From assembly GCA_001725155.1 (NCBI GenBank), contig MEFP01000016.1:19868-83867 (forward strand): DNA of 64,000 nt, written 5' to 3'. Source of the DNA: Lysobacteraceae bacterium SCN 69-320 (GTDB taxonomy: Bacteria; Pseudomonadota; Gammaproteobacteria; Xanthomonadales; Rhodanobacteraceae). Positions 20,188 to 30,726 of the stretch are shown here, piece after piece (the first letter of the stretch is position 1; every line of letters begins with the position of its first letter). The notes beneath the pieces are model-generated. The model saw nothing but the letters and a program-made list of their open reading frames with translations, was not told where the DNA came from and ran no database searches. The position numbers were made by a program, and so were the translations under genes.

Positions 20188-21669
20188 ATGATTTTCTGGC
20201 GCGTAAAGCCGCTCGACCAGATCCTGGAAACCGCAGAAAAGAAAGGCCTCAAGCGTCAGCTCGGCGCGCTGCAACTGACCATGCTCGGCATCGGTGCGAT
20301 CATCGGCACCGGTATTTTCGTGTTGACGGCCGAGGCGGCGCAGAAGGCCGGTCCCGGCATGATGATCGCGTTCGTGATCGCGGCCGTGGTCTGCGGCCTC
20401 GCCGCGCTGGCCTATGCGGAACTCGCCTCGATGGTGCCGGTTTCCGGCTCCGCCTATACCTATACCTATGCAGTGCTCGGTGAAGCGCTGGCCTGGATCG
20501 TCGGCTGGGCACTCGTGCTCGAATACGCGGTCGCCGCCGGTGCCGTGGCCGTCGGCTGGTCGGGCTACGTCAACGGCCTGTTGAATGCCGCCAATCTCAG
20601 TCTGCCGCCCTTCCTGCAGACCGGCCCACTCAACGGCGGTGGCTTCAATCTGCTGGCCTGCCTGATCTCGCTGGTCATCACCGGCCTGCTCATCATCGGC
20701 ACTTCCAAGAGCGCCTGGGTCAACGCCGTACTCGTGACCATCAAGATCGCGGCGCTCATTGCGTTCGTGATCATCGCCGTGCCGGCCGCCAAGGCGCCGA
20801 ACTTCGAACCGTTCATGCCGACCGGCTGGGGCACGCCCATGGGCGGCATCGGCGTGCTCGGCGCGGCCGCGTCGATCTTCTTCGCCTACGTCGGCTTCGA
20901 CGCCGTGTCGACCGCCGCGGAAGAAACCAAGAACCCGAACCGCAACATTCCGATCGGCCTGATCGGCTCGCTCGCGGTCTGCACGATCTTCTACCTGCTG
21001 GTCGGCTACGGTGCGGTCGGCGCCGCCGGCGCACAGCCGCTCTACGACGCGGCCGGCAAGCTGCTCGAACCGGGTACCGACGCGATGGCTGCGGCCTGCA
21101 TCAACTCCACCGTGCTGGTCTGCAGCAACGAGCCGCTGGCTCACGTCCTGCGCTCGCTGGACCACAACACCGTCGCCTATCTCGTCGGCATGGCCGCCAG
21201 CCTCGCCCTGCCCTCGGTCATCCTGATGATGATCTACGGCCAGACCCGTATCTTCTTCGTGATGTCGCGCGACGGCCTGCTGCCGGAAGTCTGCTCCCGG
21301 GTGCATCCGACCTTCCACACGCCGCACGTCATCACGATGATCACCGGCGTGTTCGTGTCGCTGTTCGCGGCGCTGTTCCCGGTCGGCATCCTGGCCGACA
21401 TCTCCAACTCGGGCACCTTGTTCGCGTTCGTCATGGTGGCCGTCGGCGTGATGATCCTGCGCCGCACCCAGCCCGGCCGTGCGCGTCCGTTCCGCACGCC
21501 GCTGGTCTGGCTGGTCTGCCCGCTGGCCGTGCTCGGCTGCCTTCTGCTGTTCGTGAACCTGTCGATGAAGGCGCTGATCGTCTTCAGCTGCTGGACCGTC
21601 GTCGGCCTGGTCGTCTACTTCGCCTATGGCCTGCGCAACAGCGAGCTGGGTCGCCGCAATAACGGCTGA
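20188..21669 (+). CDS. APC-family cationic amino acid permease
   Basis: GIGAIIGTGIFVLTAEAAQKAGPGMMIAFVIAAVVCGLAALAYAELASMVPVSGSAYTY; multiple TM helices. Confidence 0.95.
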   Translation: MIFWRVKPLDQILETAEKKGLKRQLGALQLTMLGIGAIIGTGIFVLTAEAAQKAGPGMMIAFVIAAVVCGLAALAYAELASMVPVSGSAYTYTYAVLGEALAWIVGWALVLEYAVAAGAVAVGWSGYVNGLLNAANLSLPPFLQTGPLNGGGFNLLACLISLVITGLLIIGTSKSAWVNAVLVTIKIAALIAFVIIAVPAAKAPNFEPFMPTGWGTPMGGIGVLGAAASIFFAYVGFDAVSTAAEETKNPNRNIPIGLIGSLAVCTIFYLLVGYGAVGAAGAQPLYDAAGKLLEPGTDAMAAACINSTVLVCSNEPLAHVLRSLDHNTVAYLVGMAASLALPSVILMMIYGQTRIFFVMSRDGLLPEVCSRVHPTFHTPHVITMITGVFVSLFAALFPVGILADISNSGTLFAFVMVAVGVMILRRTQPGRARPFRTPLVWLVCPLAVLGCLLLFVNLSMKALIVFSCWTVVGLVVYFAYGLRNSELGRRNNG

Positions 21670-21966
21670 GTCTGCTGCGACGGAGCCGGGTCGCCCGGCT
21701 CCGTCGCCCGCTCCGCGGCGCTTCCGCTCGCCCATCCGGCGGATCTCCCTGCCTGATCAAGCACTTGGCGCTCGCCGTCGAGCTCGCCAGGTGGGCCCTC
21801 CGTTCCTGGCGCCGACGCCCTTTGCACTCAACGACTTAGCGAGGCATCGCGCAGTCGGGGCGGATTTGCTCACTGCCTATGCACAGTTTTCCCCCGGTCT
21901 ACAAAATTTCTTCAAGACCTTGATCAAAAAAAACATTGTGGCGAGCGCTCACAAGCAATCCACGGC

Positions 21967-21975
21967 TTATCCACA
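21967..21975 (+). promoter_or_regulatory. Consensus DnaA box TTATCCACA
   Basis: Exact 9-mer in noncoding AT-rich region. Confidence 0.5.
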
Positions 21976-22257
21976 GCCCGGCGTTAGCTCGGCGCCACGC
22001 CAGCGGTTATGATCAAGGTCCGCGGGAAATACACTTGGCAGTGGGCCCCTCGGAATGCGGCTCGGATGCGTTCAGACGGGTTAGCTCCTCGGTCTGGACG
22101 CATCCGGGCAGCGACTTTCTCCTCCCGGGTTTCCGTTTCATCCCTCCCGATTTCCACTCCGACGACGTGCCGATCGCGGCATGTCGGCGATTCCGTTCGT
22201 CATCAACGCCGCGACAGCGCTCGGTTATAGTGACCGCCCGCTCGCCACTGACTGCCC

Positions 22258-22899
22258 ATGACCGAACTGAAGCTTCCTGACGCCGACCGTCTTGCGCTGT
22301 GCGCGCGCGAAATCGCCGAAGCCGGCAAGGAACTCGGCGCACGCGGCTGGACGCCGGCCACGAGCAGCAACTTCTCGCGGCGCTACGACGCCGGACACGT
22401 GGCCGTGACGATCTCGGGCCGCGACAAGGGCCACCTCGGCATCGACGACGTCATGCTCGTCGACCTGGCCGGCCAGGCCGTCGGCACGACCACCCGGCCG
22501 TCGGCGGAAACCCTGCTGCACGTGCAGATCTATCGCCGCGACCCGTCCGCCGGCGCCGTGCTGCACACGCATTCGCACAACCAGACCGTGGCCTCGCGCC
22601 TGTACGCCGCGCAGGGCCTGATCCGCTTCAGCGGCTTCGAACTGCAGAAGGCCATCAGCGGCTATACCACGCACGAGAGCGAACTCGACCTGCCGGTGTT
22701 CCCGAACACCCAGGACATGCCCGAGCTCGTCGCCCGCGTCGACGCCTGGCTCGATGCCGGCAAGCCGCTGTTCGGTTACTTGATAGACGGCCACGGCATC
22801 TATACCTGGGGCCGGGACATGGCCGAAGCCAAGCGGCATCTCGAAGCCTTCGAGTTCCTGCTGGCCGTCGAACTGGACCTGAGGAGACTGCGCGCATGA
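22258..22899 (+). CDS. mtnB: Methylthioribulose-1-phosphate dehydratase
   Basis: Class II aldolase-like: [26 protein letters not shown]; followed by mtnD and mtnC. Confidence 0.95.
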   Translation: MTELKLPDADRLALCAREIAEAGKELGARGWTPATSSNFSRRYDAGHVAVTISGRDKGHLGIDDVMLVDLAGQAVGTTTRPSAETLLHVQIYRRDPSAGAVLHTHSHNQTVASRLYAAQGLIRFSGFELQKAISGYTTHESELDLPVFPNTQDMPELVARVDAWLDAGKPLFGYLIDGHGIYTWGRDMAEAKRHLEAFEFLLAVELDLRRLRA

Positions 22900-23444
22900 G
22901 CCGCCTGCGGATTTTCGCCGAAGACCGCCCCGACCAACCGCTGCTGGACAGCGACGACCACACGCAGATCGCGCAGGCGCTGGCCGCGGTCGGCGTGCGC
23001 TTCGAACGCTGGGAAGCCGCGGCCGACATCGAGCCGGGCGCTGCATCCGAAACCGTCATTGCCGCCTATCGCCGCGACATCGACCGGCTCATGGGCAGCG
23101 AGGGCTACCAGGCCGTCGACGTGATCAGCCTGAATCCCGATCACCCCGACAAGGCCGCGCTACGCCAGAAATTCCTCAGCGAGCACACTCACTCCGAGGA
23201 CGAGGTGCGCTTCTTCGTCGCCGGCCGCGGCCTGTTCACCCTGCACCTGGACGACAAGGTCTACGAGGTGCTCTGCGTGCAGGGCGACCTGATCGGCGTG
23301 CCGGACGGCACGCGCCACTGGTTCGACATGAGCGAGCAGCCCTACTTCGTCGCGATCCGTCTGTTCACGAACAAGGAAGGCTGGGTCGCCAACTTCACCG
23401 GCAGCGACATCGCGGGACGCTTCCCACGACTGCAAGCCGCCTGA
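22896..23444 (+). CDS. mtnD: Acireductone dioxygenase
   Basis: [21 protein letters not shown] metal site, [28 protein letters not shown] overlap with mtnB. Confidence 0.97.
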   Translation: MSRLRIFAEDRPDQPLLDSDDHTQIAQALAAVGVRFERWEAAADIEPGAASETVIAAYRRDIDRLMGSEGYQAVDVISLNPDHPDKAALRQKFLSEHTHSEDEVRFFVAGRGLFTLHLDDKVYEVLCVQGDLIGVPDGTRHWFDMSEQPYFVAIRLFTNKEGWVANFTGSDIAGRFPRLQAA

Positions 23445-23498
23445 TTTTCCCGTACTGCGCCGGCGCATCCGGCGACTGCAGCGGCCGAGCGAGAAACG

Positions 23499-24179
23499 AT
23501 GACACGCGCGATCCTGACCGACATCGAAGGCACCACCAGTTCCATCAGCTTCGTCAAGGACGTGCTGTTCCCGTACGCGCGCGCGCACCTGGCCAGTTTC
23601 GTCGCCGAACACGGCGACGAGCCCGACGTCGCCCACTGGCTCGCAGCGACAGCGCAGGAAGCCGATCTCGACCCGAGCGACCGCGACGCCATCGTCGCGA
23701 CCCTGCGCCGCTGGATCGACGAGGACCGCAAGGCTACGCCGCTGAAGGCGCTGCAGGGCATGATCTGGCTCGCCGGCTACCGCGACGGCGCCTATCAGGC
23801 CCACGTCTACCCGGAAGTCGCCGGCCGGCTGCGCGCGTGGAAGGCGCAGGGCCTGCCGCTGTACGTCTATTCCTCGGGCTCGGTACCGGCGCAGAAACTG
23901 TTCTTCCGCTACAGCGAGGCCGGCGATCTGTCGGCCCTGTTCGACGGCCATTTCGACACCGAGATCGGCGGCAAGCGCGAGGCGGATTCCTATGCGCGCA
24001 TCAGCGCGGCGATCGGCGTCGCACCGGCCGACATCCTGTTCCTGTCCGACATCGTCGAAGAGCTCGACGCGGCGCGCAGCGCCGGCCTGCAAACGACCTG
24101 GCTGTGCCGCGCGCCGCTGCAGTGCCCGGCCGGCAGTGCCCACCGCTGCGTGACCGATTTCGACGCGATCCGCGTCTGA
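23499..24179 (+). CDS. mtnC: Enolase-phosphatase E1
   Basis: [54 protein letters not shown]. Confidence 0.97.
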   Translation: MTRAILTDIEGTTSSISFVKDVLFPYARAHLASFVAEHGDEPDVAHWLAATAQEADLDPSDRDAIVATLRRWIDEDRKATPLKALQGMIWLAGYRDGAYQAHVYPEVAGRLRAWKAQGLPLYVYSSGSVPAQKLFFRYSEAGDLSALFDGHFDTEIGGKREADSYARISAAIGVAPADILFLSDIVEELDAARSAGLQTTWLCRAPLQCPAGSAHRCVTDFDAIRV

Positions 24180-24192
24180 TCCGGCGCCACCG

Positions 24193-25263
24193 ATGACGGG
24201 CCGCCGCCGCGTCCTGCCTCTACTGACCCTGCTGCTCGGCGCAGCACTCGGTTACGGCCTGCGCGACCGGCTGGTCCAGGACGAAGACCCGACGCCGCCG
24301 CCCGCGACCGAGACCGATTCCGACACCCTGCGCCGTCAGCTCGTGGAGACGCGGGCCTGGGTCGCGCGCTGGCTGCCGCAGCCGGCCGAAGCGACCGAGA
24401 CCGAAGCGCCGGACTACAGCGCCGAGCGCGTGCTCTACGACCAGTACCGCCTCGTCGACGAAGCGCTCGCTCGCCTGCGGCCGCAGACGCCGGGCAAGAC
24501 CGATCTGTATGTCGTGGCCTTCGCCGGCGACGGCGACGAGGACGTGTTCCGCAACGAAACCGAATATGCCGAGAAACTATTTTCCGAGCGCTTCGACGCC
24601 CGCGGCCACGTCGTCGTGCTGCAAAACAATCCGGCCACCGTGGAAACGCGGCCGCTGGCGACCTGGAGCAACCTCGAACTCGTGCTCGACGGCCTGCTCG
24701 AAAAGGCCCGCTTCGATCCCGACGAAGACATACTGCTGCTGTTCCTGACCAGCCACGGCGACGCCGAGCACAATCTCTACGTCGGCATGGACGTGCTGCC
24801 GCTGGACTGGATAGGTGCGTCGGACCTGGCCGAGATTCTCAATGCGCGGCCGTTCCGCTGGCGCGTCGCCATCGTCTCGGCCTGCTATTCGGGCGGCTTC
24901 CTCGACGTGCTGAGGAATTCCACGAGCATGGTCATCACCGCTTCGCGCGCCGACCGCACCTCGTTCGGCTGCGGCAGCGATTCGGACATCACGTTTTTCG
25001 GCAAGGCCTTCCTCGTCGACGGGCTGAACCAGACCGACACGTTCCGCGGCGCGTTCGAGATCACGCGTCAGCTCGTCGCCGAATGGGAGGAGGCCGAAAA
25101 GCAGACCCCGTCGGAGCCGCAGATCGCGAGCACGCCGCTGATCGAAGCCAAGCTCGCCCAGTGGCGCCAGGGCATACGCCTGGGCCCGCCGCAGCCGTTT
25201 CAGCCGGCCGGCGCCGCCTCGGGCGGCAGCGGATCCTCCAGCGAGAAATCGACCAAGCAGTAG
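24193..25263 (+). CDS. C13 (legumain-like) family peptidase, N-terminally membrane anchored
   Basis: LLLFLTSHGDAEHNLYV (His) and VAIVSACYSGGFLDVL (Cys) dyad; N-terminal TM RRRVLPLLTLLLGAALGYGL. Confidence 0.85.
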   Translation: MTGRRRVLPLLTLLLGAALGYGLRDRLVQDEDPTPPPATETDSDTLRRQLVETRAWVARWLPQPAEATETEAPDYSAERVLYDQYRLVDEALARLRPQTPGKTDLYVVAFAGDGDEDVFRNETEYAEKLFSERFDARGHVVVLQNNPATVETRPLATWSNLELVLDGLLEKARFDPDEDILLLFLTSHGDAEHNLYVGMDVLPLDWIGASDLAEILNARPFRWRVAIVSACYSGGFLDVLRNSTSMVITASRADRTSFGCGSDSDITFFGKAFLVDGLNQTDTFRGAFEITRQLVAEWEEAEKQTPSEPQIASTPLIEAKLAQWRQGIRLGPPQPFQPAGAASGGSGSSSEKSTKQ

Positions 25264-25889
25264 CCGTCGGCGCGTTCCTGAGCGCCGGCCCGCAACCGCA
25301 GCGGCCGAGCGAAACACGGACCGTCGACCACAATGCTGTGGTACTCGCCGGCCTCGCCGCAAAGATCAATGCCGGCGCGACGGAATTCGGCGATGACGTC
25401 CGCGTCGAGCGGTCGGCCGAGCAGATGCGCATCGAGCTTGTCCTCCTGCAGCGCGACGAGGCGCGTGACGAAGCCGGCGTCGAGGAATTCCTGCAGCAGG
25501 GCCTCGCGCGGTGCTTCCCACAGCGGATGCAGGCAGTCCAGCGCAAGCTCGGCACAGACACTGAGGCACCAGTCGCGATGGGCCTGGAGGTCAATGTCGC
25601 CGAACGCGACCGCGGTGATGCCGTCGACATCGCGCAGCTGCGCGAGGGCGGCACTGAAGTTGCGTCGATAGTCGCTCATGCCGGTCGCGACTTCGACCAC
25701 GCGCAGCCCCATTGCCGCGGCCTGCGCACGCAGCACCTCGGGCCGCAGGCGGTGCGATCGCGTACGCGAGCCGTCGTCGAGCAGGGTCGTCACCAGCGCG
25801 GTCGGCGCGCCGCGCTCGCGCCAGAGCCGCCAGAGACTCAGCATCGAGTCCTTGCCGCCACTCCAGGACACTGCATAAGGTTGCCGCAT
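25200..25889 (-). CDS. Dph6/MJ0570-like ATP-pyrophosphatase (adenine nucleotide alpha hydrolase)
   Basis: PP-loop VSWSGGKDSMLSLWRL; GVDGIxAVAFGDIDLQAHRDWCLSVCAELALDCLHPLW; LCGEAGEYHSIVVDGPCF. Confidence 0.9.
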   Translation of the reverse strand: MRQPYAVSWSGGKDSMLSLWRLWRERGAPTALVTTLLDDGSRTRSHRLRPEVLRAQAAAMGLRVVEVATGMSDYRRNFSAALAQLRDVDGITAVAFGDIDLQAHRDWCLSVCAELALDCLHPLWEAPREALLQEFLDAGFVTRLVALQEDKLDAHLLGRPLDADVIAEFRRAGIDLCGEAGEYHSIVVDGPCFARPLRLRAGAQERADGYCLVDFSLEDPLPPEAAPAG

Positions 25890-25974
25890 CGCATCGCTTC
25901 CGCCGAAAAACGCAGGGTATCGCGAGACGGGAGCCCGCGCAGGCTTTCGGCAGACGCCGGTTGCGATGAGGCAG

Positions 25975-26001
25975 GTTGCGGTGAGCGCAGCGAACCGCAA
26001 C
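25975..26001. repeat. REP-like hairpin GTTGCGGT...ACCGCAAC
   Basis: Perfect 8-bp inverted repeat between two minus-strand genes. Confidence 0.5.
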
Positions 26002-26245
26002 GTCGCGATGCTGAATCCATGAGGAACCCCACGAACCCCGCACAGAACGTCGCGAGTCCCATCCGGGGACGATCACATGCGGCGTTTCACGGGACCTGCC
26101 TGCGCCATGTCATCGACGTTCCACGCTCGGCCGGCAAGGCCGCTTCGGCTCGTAGCCGGTTCGCCGCTTTCCGCCAGCCCTCGCCCATCGGGACAGCGAT
26201 GTTGCGGTGCCTCAACCAGCGCGCCGTCTCCGCCGGCGCAACCTC

Positions 26246-27961
26246 TCACGTCGCCGTCAGTGCGAGGGTGGTCGGTGCCGACTCGATGCGGTTGCGACCG
26301 AGGGTCTTGGCGCGATACAGCGCGCCGTCGGCGCGTGTGACGAGCGCCAGCGCATCCAGCCCGACCTGCGGTATCAGCGCGGCGACGCCGATGCTGACGG
26401 TCAGATACGGCGCTGCGCGCGAAGCCGCATGCGGCAGGGCCAGCCGCGCGACCGCCTGCGCGACGTGCGCGGCCACGGGTTCGGCGTCCGCCAGTGTGCT
26501 CTGCGGCAGCAGTACGGCGAACTCCTCGCCGCCGTAACGCGCGACGCAGTCTTCGGCGCGCCCCAGCGCCTCGTTCAACGCCCGCGCCACCTGACGCAGC
26601 GCGTCGTCGCCGGCGAGATGGCCGTAGCTGTCGTTGTAGCTCTTGAAATCGTCGATATCGAGCAGCAGCAGCGCGAGGCTGTAGCCGTGGCGCAGCGCGC
26701 GGCCCCATTCCAGAGCCAGCGCCTCGTCGAAGCGCCGCCGGTTGGCGATACCGGTCAGGCCATCGCGATGCGACAGCCGCTCCAGTTGCCGGTTCGCCTC
26801 GCGCAGATGCCGGTTGGCCTGGCCGAGCGCGGCGGACTTCTCCTCGACGAGCCGATTGATCTCGCGCAGCCGTTCGTTGGTCGCCGCCAGATGCACGGCG
26901 CCGGCGATCTGCTCGGCCAGCGCGTCGAGCATCTGCCGGTTGACCGCCGACAGCGACTGCGGATCGGAGGCTTCGAGATTGAGCAGGCCGATGAGTTTGC
27001 CGCGCAGACGTACCGGCAGCACGTACTCCGCCGCGACGGCCGGGTTGCCGAGCACGTAGTCGATGTCCTCGATCACGTCGGCCACGTACTGCGACTGGCC
27101 GCTGCGGAACGCGCGGCCGATCACGCCGAGCGACTCCGGCCAGTCGCCGCCGCAGCGGCCATGGAATACCGAATTGCCCGCATGCGCCTTGAAGCGCAGG
27201 CGCGGCTGCTTGCCCTCGACGAGCAGCACGCCGACCGACTCCAGCGCAAAGCGTTCGCGCAGGAACCGGGCGATGCGCAGCAGCACTTCGTCCAGGCCAT
27301 CGGCCTCGATCGCCGTGCGCGACAGTTCGCTGAGCATGCCGAGCAGTTGCAGCCGCTGGCTCTGCTCGCGGTTCAGGCGTTCGGTCGCGAACATGCCGGC
27401 CAGTTGCTCGGCGATCGTCTCGAGCAGGTCGATGTCCGTGCCGAAGGCATTGGCGCGCAAGGCCTCGGCGTTGATCACACCCATGACCTCGCCGTGGTGG
27501 CGCATCGCGACGCACAACTCCGAGCGCGTACCCGGCAAGGTTTCGACGTAGTTCGGATGCAGCGCGACGTCGGCGACGTAAAGGGTCCGGCCGTTCGCGG
27601 CGACCTCGCCGACGACGCCGCTGCCGAGCTCGCGGCCGTAGCCGATATGGACATCGCTCGGCAGCTCCGTGTCCAGCGCTTCGCAACGGAAACGGCCGCT
27701 GCCGCGGTCGATCGACGCGCAGGCAACGAGCGCACAGCCCAGATGCTCGCGCAGCAGCCGCACGATCTGCCGCAGGCGTTCGGACAGTGGGATGTTCTCG
27801 GCGACGAGGCGGGCAATACGATGGATCAGCGCGAGCTGGCTGGCTTCGCGTTCGCGGGACGCGGAATCGCTGATCTCGGACGGCGGCATCCTGCGCCCCT
27901 GACGACGCGTTGCACGGAGTCTAGCAAGCTTTTTCCGACGCGCTGAGCGGTCGAAAAGCAA
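26246..27961 (-). CDS. GAF-GAF-GGDEF diguanylate cyclase
   Basis: GAF-like regions; RAEDCVARYGGEEFAVLLP active site with RxxD I-site; alternative start at MPPSEISDS. Confidence 0.93.
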   Translation of the reverse strand: MLFDRSARRKKLARLRATRRQGRRMPPSEISDSASREREASQLALIHRIARLVAENIPLSERLRQIVRLLREHLGCALVACASIDRGSGRFRCEALDTELPSDVHIGYGRELGSGVVGEVAANGRTLYVADVALHPNYVETLPGTRSELCVAMRHHGEVMGVINAEALRANAFGTDIDLLETIAEQLAGMFATERLNREQSQRLQLLGMLSELSRTAIEADGLDEVLLRIARFLRERFALESVGVLLVEGKQPRLRFKAHAGNSVFHGRCGGDWPESLGVIGRAFRSGQSQYVADVIEDIDYVLGNPAVAAEYVLPVRLRGKLIGLLNLEASDPQSLSAVNRQMLDALAEQIAGAVHLAATNERLREINRLVEEKSAALGQANRHLREANRQLERLSHRDGLTGIANRRRFDEALALEWGRALRHGYSLALLLLDIDDFKSYNDSYGHLAGDDALRQVARALNEALGRAEDCVARYGGEEFAVLLPQSTLADAEPVAAHVAQAVARLALPHAASRAAPYLTVSIGVAALIPQVGLDALALVTRADGALYRAKTLGRNRIESAPTTLALTAT

Positions 27962-28041
27962 GCCGGCTCCGCGTCGCGGACCGGCCGACAGGCGGCACGA
28001 CCGCAGCGCGGGAAGCGGCCTCCGCCTTGCGGTCGAGGCCG

Positions 28042-28650
28042 CTAGCGATACCGCCGCTGCAGCTCGGCGATCGCATCGGCCAGCGACAGGCCGCGCGCAC
28101 GCAGCAGCACGGTCAGATGGAACAGCAGATCCGCGGCCTCGCCGACCAGCGCGGCCTCGTCCTGGGCGACGGCGGCCAGCGCGGTTTCCACTCCCTCCTC
28201 GCCGACCTTCTGCGCGATGCGGCGCAGGCCGCTTTCGAACAGCTGCGTCGTGTAGCTGCCGGCCGGACGCTCGCGCTCGCGCGCGGCGACCAGCGCATCG
28301 AGCCGGTCGAGGAATCCGGCCGTCGGCACGGCCGCGTCACCGAAGCAGCTGTCGCTGCCGAGATGGCAGGTCGGCCCCTGCGGTTCGGCAAGCAGCAGCA
28401 GTGCATCGCGGTCGCAATCGGTCATGACCTCGCGCAGCAGCAGCCAGTGCTGCGAGCTCTCGCCCTTGGTCCACAGCCGCTGCCTGCTGCGGCTGTAGAA
28501 CGTCACGCGGCCCTGCGCCAGGGTCGCGCGCAGCGCTTCCTCGTTCATCCAGCCCTGCATCAGCACGACGCCGCTGCGCCAGTGCTGCACGATGGCCGGC
28601 AGCAGGCCGTCGCCCTTGTTCCAGTCCAGGCTGGCCGGATCGAGGATCAT
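28042..28650 (-). CDS. hisI: Bifunctional phosphoribosyl-AMP cyclohydrolase/phosphoribosyl-ATP pyrophosphohydrolase
   Basis: [38 protein letters not shown] plus HisE domain [16 protein letters not shown]. Confidence 0.97.
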   Translation of the reverse strand: MILDPASLDWNKGDGLLPAIVQHWRSGVVLMQGWMNEEALRATLAQGRVTFYSRSRQRLWTKGESSQHWLLLREVMTDCDRDALLLLAEPQGPTCHLGSDSCFGDAAVPTAGFLDRLDALVAARERERPAGSYTTQLFESGLRRIAQKVGEEGVETALAAVAQDEAALVGEAADLLFHLTVLLRARGLSLADAIAELQRRYR

Positions 28651-29417
28651 GGCCGCACCGCCAGTCCCTGCGCACGCAGATGGGCCTTGAGCGCGGGAAT
28701 CGCGACCTGGCCCGAATGGAATACGCTGGCCGCCAGCGCCGCGTCGACATCGGCCTCGGCGAACACCGCGGCGAAATGTTCCGCCGTGCCGGCGCCGCCG
28801 GAAGCGACCAGCGGCACCGTGCAGCGCGCACGCGCGGCGCGCAGCTGTTCGAGGTCATAGCCTTCGCGCACGCCGTCTGCGCCCATGCAGTTCAGCACGA
28901 CCTCGCCGGCGCCGAGCGCGATCGCCTGTTCGATCCAGTCCAGGGTCGGCTGCGCCAGCGCGCGCGTGTGCTGCGGATCGCCGCTGTACTGGCGCACGCG
29001 CCATTGACCGTCGGCATCGCGCAGACTGTCGATGCCGACGACGACGCACTGCACGCCGAACGCATCGGCCAGCTCGTTGATCAGCGCCGGCCGCGCGAGT
29101 GCCGGCGAATTGATCGAGATCTTGTCGGCGCCGGCCTGCAGCACGGCGCGCGCGCCGTCCACGCTGGCGATGCCGCCGGCGACGCAGAACGGAATGTCGA
29201 TGGCCGCGGCGACGCGCGCGATCCAGGCGCAGTCGACCTCGCGCCCCTGCGGACTGGCGGTGATGTCGTAGAACACGAGCTCGTCGGCGCCATCGTCGCG
29301 ATAGCGCAGCGCGAGATCGAGAATGTCGCCGACGTCGCGGTGGTCGCGGAAACGCACGCCCTTGACGACGCGGCCGTCGCGCACGTCCAGGCACGGAATC
29401 AGGCGCCGCGTCAGCAT
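28647..29417 (-). CDS. hisF: Imidazole glycerol phosphate synthase cyclase subunit
   Basis: [36 protein letters not shown]. Confidence 0.98.
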   Translation of the reverse strand: MLTRRLIPCLDVRDGRVVKGVRFRDHRDVGDILDLALRYRDDGADELVFYDITASPQGREVDCAWIARVAAAIDIPFCVAGGIASVDGARAVLQAGADKISINSPALARPALINELADAFGVQCVVVGIDSLRDADGQWRVRQYSGDPQHTRALAQPTLDWIEQAIALGAGEVVLNCMGADGVREGYDLEQLRAARARCTVPLVASGGAGTAEHFAAVFAEADVDAALAASVFHSGQVAIPALKAHLRAQGLAVRP

Positions 29418-30139
29418 GCCAGCGCCGCCGCCAGATCGAGATGGCCGTCGAGCAGACTGCGGCCGAGCACGACGCCGGCCAGGCCGAGATCGCGCACGGC
29501 GCGGATGTCGGCCACGTCGCGCACGCCGCCGGAAGCCTGTACCTGCAGACTCGGCGCGAGCCGGCGCAGATGCGCGTACAGCGCGAGATTCGGCCCGGCC
29601 AGCATGCCGTCGCGATGAATGTCGGTGCACAGCACGTGGACCGCACCCGCGGCTGCGTAGCGCGGTGCGAGTTCTTCCAGGGTCGGCGCCTCGCTGCGCG
29701 TCCAGCCTTCGCTGGGCAGACGCCAGACGCCGTTTTCGGCGCGCGTGTCCAGCGCAATGCACAGCCGCTGCGTGCCATGGTCGGCCAGCCACTGCTGCAC
29801 GCGCTCGGGCTCGCGCACGGCGACGCTGCCGAGCACGACGCGGGACACGCCCGCATCGAACAGGCGCCGCAGATCGTCCTCGCTGCGCACGCCGCCGCCG
29901 GCCTGTATCTGCAGGGCGCTGCCGGCCAAGGCTTCGATCAGGCGGAAATTCGCCGCCGTGCCGCTGCGCGCGCCGTCGAGGTCGACGACGTGCAGCCACG
30001 CCGCGCCGGCCGCAGCGTAGTCGGTCGCCAGACGCAGCGGATCGGCGCGATAGCTCGTCTGCTGCGCATAGTCGCCCTGGCGCAGGCGCACGACATGGCC
30101 GTCGCGCAGGTCGATCGCGGGAATGACGTCGAAGCTCAT
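29411..30139 (-). CDS. hisA: ProFAR isomerase
   Basis: [43 protein letters not shown]. Confidence 0.98.
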   Translation of the reverse strand: MSFDVIPAIDLRDGHVVRLRQGDYAQQTSYRADPLRLATDYAAAGAAWLHVVDLDGARSGTAANFRLIEALAGSALQIQAGGGVRSEDDLRRLFDAGVSRVVLGSVAVREPERVQQWLADHGTQRLCIALDTRAENGVWRLPSEGWTRSEAPTLEELAPRYAAAGAVHVLCTDIHRDGMLAGPNLALYAHLRRLAPSLQVQASGGVRDVADIRAVRDLGLAGVVLGRSLLDGHLDLAAALAC

Positions 30140-30726
30140 AGGCTCAGGAAGTTCTTCAGCAACAGGGAACCGACCGCGGCAGAGCGTTCCGGATGGAACT
30201 GCATGCCGAAGAAATTAGCGTTTTGCACAATAGCGGAAAACTCGGAACCGTGGCGGCAGCCGGCCAGGGTCCACGGTCCCGCCGGCGCCGCATAACCGTG
30301 CACGAAATACGCGTAGGCGTCTTCGGGCAGGCCCGCGAACAACGGATGAGCGCGCTGCGGCAGCAGCCGGTTCCAGCCCATGTGCGGCACGCGCAGGCCC
30401 GGCGCGGCCGGCAGCTTGTGCACGGCGGCCGGAATCAGGCCCAGGCATGGCGTGTCGGCCTCGGCCGAACGCGCGAACAGCAGCTGCATGCCGAGACAGA
30501 CGCCGAGCACGGGCTGTCGCAGCGACCGGAGCGTATCGACCAGATCGAACTCGGCCAGCCGCCGCATGGCCGGCCCGGCCGCGCCGACGCCGGGCAGGAT
30601 CACGTGGCTCGCGGCGCGGATGCGCGCGGCGTCCGTGGTCAGCGGCGCATCGACGCCGAGCCGCTGCAGCGCACAGCGCACCGAGCCGATGTTGGTGCCG
30701 CCGCCATCGACCAGGACGACGCTCAC
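30136..30726 (-). CDS. hisH: Imidazole glycerol phosphate synthase glutamine amidotransferase subunit
   Basis: [33 protein letters not shown]. Confidence 0.98.
   Translation of the reverse strand: MSVVLVDGGGTNIGSVRCALQRLGVDAPLTTDAARIRAASHVILPGVGAAGPAMRRLAEFDLVDTLRSLRQPVLGVCLGMQLLFARSAEADTPCLGLIPAAVHKLPAAPGLRVPHMGWNRLLPQRAHPLFAGLPEDAYAYFVHGYAAPAGPWTLAGCRHGSEFSAIVQNANFFGMQFHPERSAAVGSLLLKNFLSL

Noticed and set aside
21840-22020. Calling this region oriC
   Set aside because: Only one exact and one near DnaA box, with no dnaA/dnaN/gyrB/rpmH context; kept only as a DnaA-site observation.
22040-22110. tRNA-like sequence (GGTTAGCTCCTCGGT...)
   Set aside because: Does not form acceptor, D, anticodon and T arms; explained by a single long hairpin.
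26073-27686. 537-aa minus-strand ORF overlapping the GAF-GGDEF gene
   Set aside because: Same-strand shadow frame of the GGDEF gene, Arg/Ala-rich low-complexity translation with no motifs; GC-rich artefact.
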